A DNA stretch of 10,470 nt. Origin: an uncultured Pseudomonadota bacterium (GTDB lineage Bacteria > Pseudomonadota > Gammaproteobacteria > Burkholderiales > Burkholderiaceae). Where the stretch lies: positions 1-10,470 of the forward strand of contig CAMLIZ010000164.1 in assembly GCA_946480245.1 (NCBI GenBank), read 5' to 3'. How positions within the stretch are numbered: position 1 is the first letter of the stretch; each line of letters opens with the position of its first letter. This document shows, piece after piece, positions 6,145 through 10,470 of the stretch. The position numbers and the translations under genes are program-made. The notes under the pieces were generated by a model. It saw nothing but the letters and a program-made list of their open reading frames with translations, ran no database searches and was not told the DNA's origin.

Positions 6145-7236
6145 ATGAAGAAAGCGTTGATCGTTGCAGGCGCGCTGCTGCTGCAGCTGGCAAGCGCCCA
6201 CGCCCAGATCAAGGGAGCCGGGTCCACCTTTGCCGCCAGTCTCTACGGCAGCTGGAGCCGGGTGGTGGCCAAGGCGTCGGAAATGCGGGTGGACTACGAG
6301 CCGGTGGGCTCCGGCGCGGGCGTGAAGGCCGCGCAGGATCGCACTGCCGATTTCGGCGCGTCCGACCGCCCGTTGTCGCGCGCGGCGCTCGACCAGGCAG
6401 GTCTGGTCCAGTTCCCCACTGCGATCGGTGGCGTGGTGCTGATCACCAACGTGGCCGGCATTTCCAGTGAGCGGATCAAGCTGGATGGGGACACGCTCGC
6501 GGGCATGTACATCGGTCGCATCAAGCAGTGGAACGACCCGGCGATCAAGGCGCTGAACCCCGAGCTGCAGCTTCCCGCAACGCCCGTGGTACCGGTGTTC
6601 CGGGCCGACAGCTCGGGCACCTCGTTCGCGTTGACCAGCTACCTCTCGAAGGTGAGCCCGCAGTTCAAGAACGCGATGGGCATCACCTCCAACGTGGCCG
6701 TGCCCGGCGGCAAAGCCGCCAAGACCTCGGCCGAGCTGGCGCGCATCGTGCACGCGACCCCGGGCGCGATCGGATATGCCGACTACTCCTTCACCATGGA
6801 CCTCGGCCTGCCGACCGTGCAGATGAAGAACCAGTGGGGCAAGTTCGTGACCGCGGACCCGGAGTCGCTGCAGCTCGCGATGCGCGCGGCCGACTGGGAG
6901 AAGCTCACCATCGACCAGGACCCCACCTTCGAGATGGATCTCACCGACGCCGGATGCCCCGGCTGCTGGCCCATCGCGAGCGCCACCTACATCCTCGTGC
7001 CGCTGAAGGGCCACAACAGCAACAGCTACCGCGTGCTGGAATTCTTCGAACAGGCCCTGCTGCACGGCGACGAGTCGGCCACCAAGGAAGGCTACGTGCC
7101 GCTGCCCAGTCGCGCCAAGAACATGGTGGCGGTCGCGATGCGGCGCTGGTATGCCTCGCTCGACAAGAGCGGCGTCGGCAAGCCGCAGCGCCGCGCCCAG
7201 GAGATGCAGGAGCGGCTCGCCGTCGCCTCACGCTGA
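6145..7236 (+). CDS. PstS-family periplasmic phosphate-binding protein (orphan)
   Basis: This is a 363-residue secreted protein. A Sec signal peptide occupies residues 1-20 or 21 (MKK, a hydrophobic core, then AHA-Q), with mature protein beginning near IKGAGSTF. Every phosphate ligand known from E. coli PstS has a counterpart: T28-F29 in GAGSTF, S56 in VGSGAG, D74 in FGASDRPL, and R153, D155, S157, G158 and T159 in FRADSSGTSF. High-affinity phosphate binding is therefore expected. WPIASATYILVP (275-286) is also typical. The mature protein has just two cysteines, C271 and C274 in DAGCPGCWPI, placed in a segment where E. coli PstS has none. There are no pstC, pstA, pstB or phoU genes beside it. 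It may feed a permease encoded elsewhere or act in sensing or scavenging. Downstream, the hibernation-factor gene starts 57 bases later behind its own predicted promoter. No convincing Pho box was seen upstream. Confidence 0.9.
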   Translation: MKKALIVAGALLLQLASAHAQIKGAGSTFAASLYGSWSRVVAKASEMRVDYEPVGSGAGVKAAQDRTADFGASDRPLSRAALDQAGLVQFPTAIGGVVLITNVAGISSERIKLDGDTLAGMYIGRIKQWNDPAIKALNPELQLPATPVVPVFRADSSGTSFALTSYLSKVSPQFKNAMGITSNVAVPGGKAAKTSAELARIVHATPGAIGYADYSFTMDLGLPTVQMKNQWGKFVTADPESLQLAMRAADWEKLTIDQDPTFEMDLTDAGCPGCWPIASATYILVPLKGHNSNSYRVLEFFEQALLHGDESATKEGYVPLPSRAKNMVAVAMRRWYASLDKSGVGKPQRRAQEMQERLAVASR

Positions 7237-7241
7237 CCCGG

Positions 7242-7257
7242 GGGCACGGCACTTGCC
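7242..7257 (+). promoter_or_regulatory. Predicted sigma-54 (RpoN) promoter of the hibernation-factor gene
   Basis: GGGCACG-N4-TTGCC (7242-7257) matches the sigma-54 consensus TGGCACG-N4-TTGCW at all but the first and last positions. The -24 GG (7243-7244) and the -12 GC (7255-7256) are separated by exactly 10 bases. Transcription would begin near 7268, giving a 26-base leader that contains the AGAGGAG ribosome binding site. No enhancer-protein site was identified upstream, so the call rests on the core element and geometry. Confidence 0.55.
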
Positions 7258-7280
7258 CGCCTCCTCCGGTAGCCGTTACG

Positions 7281-7287
7281 AGAGGAG
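7281..7287 (+). promoter_or_regulatory. Ribosome binding site of the hibernation-factor gene
   Basis: AGAGGAG ends 6 bases before ATG 7294 and lies inside the short leader predicted for the sigma-54 promoter. Confidence 0.75.
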
Positions 7288-7293
7288 CGCGAC

Positions 7294-7665
7294 ATGCAGG
7301 TGCAAGTGCAGACCGACAACCACATCGACAACCGGGAGGAACTGGCGCGTTATGTCGAAGCCGCGGTGATGGGCAAGGTGGATCGCTTTCGCGACCAGAT
7401 CACCAGCGTGCAGGTGCATCTGCATGACGACAACGGGCCGCAGAAAAAGGCCGACAACGACTACCGCTGCCTGCTGGAGGCCCGCCTCACTGGCATGAAG
7501 CCGGTGGCGGTCAACCAGCAGGCGCCCTCGCTGCACCAGGCCATCAACGGTGCCTGCGACAAGCTCGAGCGCGCGCTCGACTCCACGCTGGGCAAGCTGG
7601 AGACGCGCAAGAAGCACGCGCCCAGCCTGGGCGAGGTGGCGTCCGACGGCGACGCCACCCCATGA
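7294..7665 (+). CDS. HPF/RaiA-family ribosome hibernation protein (short form)
   Basis: This is a 123-residue protein of the ribosome hibernation promoting factor / YfiA (historic 'sigma-54 modulation protein') family. Such proteins sit in the 30S decoding region and silence ribosomes in stationary or starved cells. The start MQVQVQTDNHIDNREELARY (1-20) and the later segments RFRDQITSVQVHLHDDNG (30-47), CLLEARLTGMKPVAVNQQAP (63-82) and LHQAINGACDKLERAL (84-99) follow the beta-alpha-beta-beta-beta-alpha pattern. The C-terminal dimerisation domain of long HPF is absent, and the protein ends with a short polar tail. The start has a strong ribosome binding site and a predicted sigma-54 promoter. 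The stop overlaps the start of a radical SAM gene (ATGA, 7662-7665). It may be an accessory paralogue rather than the main hpf, because the main gene usually lies next to rpoN/ptsN, and none of those is here. Confidence 0.88.
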   Translation: MQVQVQTDNHIDNREELARYVEAAVMGKVDRFRDQITSVQVHLHDDNGPQKKADNDYRCLLEARLTGMKPVAVNQQAPSLHQAINGACDKLERALDSTLGKLETRKKHAPSLGEVASDGDATP

Positions 7666-8648
7666 TCGCCACGGCGCTCACGCCGCCGCTGCCGAGCAGC
7701 GCGCAGATCGAGCCGATCGGGCGCTGCAACCTCGCCTGCCGCATGTGCACGGTCAACGACCGCGGCGACGAGGTGGCCGCGCTGTCGCTGCAGCGCTTTG
7801 CCGAACTGCTCGACCAGATGCCGGGGCTCGAGGAGCTGCACTTGCAGGGCCTGGGCGAGCCGATGCTGCATCCGCAGTTTTTCGAGATGGTGGCGCTGGC
7901 CGCGGCGCGCGGCATTCGCGTGTCGGCCAACAGCAACCTCACCTTGCTCACGCCGCGGCGCGCACAGGCCTGCGTGAGCAGCGGGCTGGCGGCGCTGTCG
8001 GTGTCGCTCGATGGCGCCAGCGCGGCGGTGTACGAGGCCATCCGCCGCAAGGCCTCGTTCGCCAAGGTGCTGCGCAACCTGGGCCGCCTGGTCGACGCGC
8101 GCGATGCGGCCGGCGGCACGCTGCAGGTGCGGCTGGTGATGGTGCTGATGCGCGCCAACCTGCACGAGCTGCCGCCCCTGGTGCGGCTGGCGCGCGCGCA
8201 TCGCGTGCCCGAGATCCTGGTGCAGCGTCTGTCCAGTGACTTGCAACAGCCCGAGCTGCCGGCGCGCTACATCCCGATCCGGCAGTACGTGGCACAGGCC
8301 GAGCTGCGTGACTGCGATCTCGACGCCGCAGAGGCGGTGTTCGATGAAGCGCGCGCACTGGCCGCCGCCAGCGGTGTGCGCCTGCACCTGCCGCGCCTGC
8401 GGCCACGCTCGGACAGCGCGGCGCGCTGCAGCTGGCCGTCGACCCAGCTGTACCTCACCGCGGCCGGCGAGCTGCTGCCCTGCTGCATGGTGGCCACGGC
8501 CGATCGCGCGAGCTTCGGCAAGGTGGGCGCCGACGGGCTGCTGGCGCGCTGGCATGGCGAGGCGGCGCAGCAGTTCCGTGCGGCGCTGGCCGGTGACGCT
8601 CCGCCGACGGTGTGCCGGCACTGCGCGCTGTACCACGGCACGTTCTGA
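7662..8648 (+). CDS. Radical SAM enzyme with C-terminal SPASM/twitch-like cysteine domain
   Basis: This 328-residue cytoplasmic iron-sulfur enzyme begins almost directly with its SAM barrel. GRCNLACRMC (20-29) supplies the CxxxCxxC cluster residues C22, C26 and C29. LGEP (64-67) is the SAM-binding GGE-like motif, and VSLDGAS (114-120) is typical of the barrel. The C-terminal part has C256 in RCSWPSTQLYL, C274/C275 in GELLPCCM and C318/C321 in CRHC, a pattern that would hold one auxiliary iron-sulfur cluster, as in SPASM/twitch enzymes. Relatives modify peptides or proteins (PqqE, anSME, RiPP maturases) or small molecules. The substrate here is unknown. No short precursor-peptide gene or RRE domain is visible. 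The start ATG overlaps the hibernation-factor stop, with no ribosome binding site of its own, so the two are translationally coupled and presumably needed together. Confidence 0.9.
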   Translation: MIATALTPPLPSSAQIEPIGRCNLACRMCTVNDRGDEVAALSLQRFAELLDQMPGLEELHLQGLGEPMLHPQFFEMVALAAARGIRVSANSNLTLLTPRRAQACVSSGLAALSVSLDGASAAVYEAIRRKASFAKVLRNLGRLVDARDAAGGTLQVRLVMVLMRANLHELPPLVRLARAHRVPEILVQRLSSDLQQPELPARYIPIRQYVAQAELRDCDLDAAEAVFDEARALAAASGVRLHLPRLRPRSDSAARCSWPSTQLYLTAAGELLPCCMVATADRASFGKVGADGLLARWHGEAAQQFRAALAGDAPPTVCRHCALYHGTF

Positions 8649-8662
8649 ACGCCGGCCCGCGC

Positions 8663-8668
8663 TACCCT
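8663..8668 (+). promoter_or_regulatory. Possible leaderless -10 element before the DUF445 gene
   Basis: TACCCT lies 6 bases before GTG 8675, in the 26-base gap after the radical SAM gene. The geometry is like that of the two leaderless promoters at 4954-5064, but no recognisable -35 is present at 16-18 bases. The gene could instead be read from the upstream operon transcript. Confidence 0.3.
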
Positions 8669-8674
8669 CGGGGC

Positions 8675-9943
8675 GTGCCAGCCGACATCACCCCACCCGC
8701 GCGCGCCAGCCTCTCGCGCATGAAGCGCATCGCGGCCGCGCTGCTCGCGCTGGCGGCATTGCTGTACGTGGGCGCCACGGTGCTCGAAGCACACCACCCC
8801 GGCTGGCGCTATGCAGCCGCCTTTGCCGAGGCCGCGATGATCGGCGCCATCGCCGACTGGTTCGCGGTGGTGGCGCTGTTCCGCCATCCGATGGGGCTGC
8901 CGATCCCGCACACCGCGATCGTGCCGAACAACAAGGTGCGCATCGGTCGCGAGCTGGCGGATTTCATCTGCGACCACTTCCTCGAGACCGGCCAGGTGCT
9001 GCGCAAGCTGCGCGCCTTCGACCCGGCGGCACAGCTGGCGCGCTGGCTGGCCGATCCCGCGCACGCGGCGCAGCTGGGCATGCACCTCGGCGCAGCCGCG
9101 CGCCATGTTCTGCATGCCTTCGACGACGAGCGCGTGCGGCACTTCGTGAGCAGCACGGCGCAGGCGCAGCTGGAGCGGGTGGATCTGTCGCAGGCGGCCG
9201 GCCAGGTGCTGGATCTGCTGACCGAGCAGAACCGCCACCAGGCGCTGCTCGACGAGCTGCTGCGCCAGCTGGCCACGCTGCTCGACGACGAGCAGTTGCG
9301 CACCCGCATTGCCGACGCGATCGCATCGGAGGCCAAGCTGCTGCGCTACCTCGGGCTGGACGAACTCGCCGGCCAGTTGCTGGCCCGCAAGATGCTGGCC
9401 GGCGTGGCGCGCGTGATCGCCGAGCTGGGCGACGATCCGCAGCACGAGCTGCGGCAGCGCTTCGATCACTTCACCGTGCACACGATCGAGCGGCTCAAGC
9501 ACGACCCCGCGCTGCAGCAGCGCGTGCGCGAGCTGCAGCACGAGCTGCTCGGCCATCCCGCCGTGGCGGCGTATCTGCAAGGCCTGTGGGGGCAGGCGCT
9601 GGCGTGGTTGCATGCCGACCTGGGTGCGCCCGACTCCTCGATCCGTCGCCGCATCGAGACCATCGCACTCTCGCTGGGCGACCGCCTGCACGCCGACGAG
9701 GCCATGCGGCAGTGGATCAACGAGCAGGTGCTGTCCGCGGCGCCGCAGGCGATTGCGCGCTACCGCGAGGACATCCGGCGCTACGTGGTGGAGTACGTGC
9801 AGGCCTGGGACACCGACGAGATGGTGCGCGAGCTCGAGCGCGGCATCGGGCGCGACCTGCAGTTCGTGCGCATCAACGGCACGCTGGTGGGCGGCCTGGT
9901 CGGCCTGGCCATCTACGCGGCCACGCAATGGCTGCGCGCCTGA
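8675..9943 (+). CDS. DUF445 (YjiN-family) membrane-anchored protein
   Basis: This is a 422-residue protein of the DUF445/YjiN family, whose biochemical role is not established. The near-invariant N-terminal block is present. SLSRMKRIAAALLALAALLY (12-31) forms a membrane segment and is followed by the hallmark FAEAAMIGAIADWFAVVALF (50-69), then RHPMGLPIPHTAIVPNNK (70-87). A long helical middle carries many charged residues and likely coiled segments. It ends in the second conserved membrane block RINGTLVGGLVGLAIYAA, close to the C-terminus. The protein thus looks like a helical domain anchored at both ends in the inner membrane. GTG 8675 is chosen because the LxRMKRxA motif is conserved in the family and lies before the first Met (8720). 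Reading from farther upstream would overlap the radical SAM gene. It converges with the methyltransferase gene, leaving a 4-base gap. Confidence 0.88.
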   Translation: MPADITPPARASLSRMKRIAAALLALAALLYVGATVLEAHHPGWRYAAAFAEAAMIGAIADWFAVVALFRHPMGLPIPHTAIVPNNKVRIGRELADFICDHFLETGQVLRKLRAFDPAAQLARWLADPAHAAQLGMHLGAAARHVLHAFDDERVRHFVSSTAQAQLERVDLSQAAGQVLDLLTEQNRHQALLDELLRQLATLLDDEQLRTRIADAIASEAKLLRYLGLDELAGQLLARKMLAGVARVIAELGDDPQHELRQRFDHFTVHTIERLKHDPALQQRVRELQHELLGHPAVAAYLQGLWGQALAWLHADLGAPDSSIRRRIETIALSLGDRLHADEAMRQWINEQVLSAAPQAIARYREDIRRYVVEYVQAWDTDEMVRELERGIGRDLQFVRINGTLVGGLVGLAIYAATQWLRA

Positions 9944-9947
9944 TGCG

Positions 9948-10470
9948 CTAGAAGAGCCCGCGCTCCAGCGCGCCCTCGATCTCCAGCAGCCGGTGCTTGG
10001 TGATCACGCCGCCCGGCGCCGAGAAGCCACCGGCTTTGCCGCCGGCGGCCAGCACGCGATGGCAGGCCACGATGATCGGCAGCGGATTGCGCCCGAGCGC
10101 CTGCCCCACCGCGCGCGCCGCGCCCGGCTCGCCCAGCGCTTGCGCCAGCTCGCCGTAGGTGCGCGTGTGGCCAGGGCCGATGGCGCGCGAGGCCTCGTAC
10201 ACCCGCCGGTTGAACGGCGGCAGGTCGCCGTAGTCGAGGGTCACGTCGCGCAGGTCGTCGCGCTCGCCATGCAGCAGCGACACGATGCGTTGCGCAGCCT
10301 GCTGCACGGCCGGTGGCGCAAGGCTTTCGGGTGCCTGCGGCAGCTTGCGGCGCACGCGCGCGCGCAATGCCGCTGCGTGGCTTTCGGGCAGCCATGCGGC
10401 CACGATGCCGGCCGCGCTCCAGGCGAGCGCGCAGTCGCCGATCGGCGTGGGAAACAGCATGAAGCCGAGC
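9948..10470 (-). CDS. ogt: Methylated-DNA--[protein]-cysteine S-methyltransferase (5' end probably outside window)
   Basis: This suicide DNA-repair enzyme moves the methyl group from O6-methylguanine (or O4-methylthymine) to its own cysteine. Numbered from the Met at 10460, 170 residues are visible. An N-terminal Ada/Ogt-like domain begins at LFPTPIGDCALAW. The DNA-binding domain contains PPFNRRVYEA (81-90), HTRTYGELA (98-106), AARAVGQALGRNPLPIIVAC (114-133) and HRVLAAGGKAGGFSAPGG (134-151). C133 is the acceptor cysteine and R116 the arginine finger. The usual PCHR motif is ACHR here, a substitution at the proline next to the active cysteine. The frame continues through L-G-F to the window edge. 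The Met at 10460 has no ribosome binding site, so the true start is probably a few codons farther upstream. It stands alone and converges on the DUF445 gene. The symbol follows the Ogt-like architecture. Confidence 0.88.
   Translation of the reverse strand, partial: LGFMLFPTPIGDCALAWSAAGIVAAWLPESHAAALRARVRRKLPQAPESLAPPAVQQAAQRIVSLLHGERDDLRDVTLDYGDLPPFNRRVYEASRAIGPGHTRTYGELAQALGEPGAARAVGQALGRNPLPIIVACHRVLAAGGKAGGFSAPGGVITKHRLLEIEGALERGLF

Noticed and set aside
7242..7258. GGGCA/TGCCC hairpin after pstS as a terminator
   Set aside because: The stem is only 5 bp, with no T-run behind it. The same bases match a sigma-54 promoter with correct spacing, which explains them better.
8267..9928. Long minus-strand open frame opposite DUF445
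   Set aside because: Histidine/glutamine/arginine-rich shadow of the DUF445 coding strand with no recognisable domain.
8236..9951. Long plus-strand open frame spanning the radical SAM and DUF445 genes
   Set aside because: It is in a shifted frame with arginine/alanine-rich composition and contains no motif. Both genes in their own frames show clear family signatures.

Overview
The window is a very G+C-rich, gene-dense chromosomal segment. Codon third positions are almost always G or C, and genes are packed with overlaps of 1-4 bases. The protein families and the composition suggest a betaproteobacterium of the Burkholderiales (Rubrivivax/Leptothrix-like). That assignment is an inference from style and family resemblance, not a database result. 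There are ten complete or nearly complete protein genes and one gene tail. I see no RNA gene, insertion sequence, CRISPR array or phage gene. The longest stretch without a gene is the ~125-base divergent promoter region at 4947-5071.

Region 1 (1-2920, + strand) is the end of an acyl-CoA catabolism operon. It holds the C-terminus of an acyl-CoA dehydrogenase, a biotin carboxylase/biotin-carrier alpha subunit of a methylcrotonyl- or geranyl-CoA carboxylase-type enzyme, a YigI-type hotdog acyl-CoA thioesterase whose start overlaps the carboxylase stop, and a small SnoaL/NTF2-like protein. The carboxyltransferase partner is not in the window and probably lies upstream. Together these genes fit oxidation and carboxylation of a branched acyl-CoA (leucine or acyclic-terpenoid type), with the thioesterase releasing CoA from stalled intermediates.

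Region 2 (2923-6115) is an amino-acid disposal module. A LysE/RhtB-family exporter and a MocR-type (GntR helix-turn-helix plus aminotransferase fold) regulator form a two-gene operon on the minus strand, sharing one base. A PLP-dependent threonine/serine dehydratase diverges from them. The shared intergenic region has two TA-N3-T -10 elements 7 bases from each start codon, which is a leaderless layout. It also has a perfect 7-bp inverted repeat that could be the MocR operator. The simplest reading is that the regulator senses an amino acid (or PLP adduct) and adjusts its export and deamination.

Region 3 (6145-9943, + strand) holds an orphan periplasmic phosphate-binding protein of the PstS family without pstC/A/B nearby, then a short HPF/RaiA-type ribosome hibernation factor preceded by a strong match to a sigma-54 promoter. 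A radical SAM/SPASM enzyme follows, with its start codon overlapping the hibernation-factor stop (ATGA), and then a DUF445/YjiN-family membrane protein that may have its own leaderless GTG start. The coupling of a hibernation factor to a radical SAM enzyme under a sigma-54-like promoter is the least expected arrangement here.

Region 4 (9948-10470, - strand) is an O6-methylguanine-DNA methyltransferase converging on the DUF445 gene. Its true start is probably just beyond the window edge.
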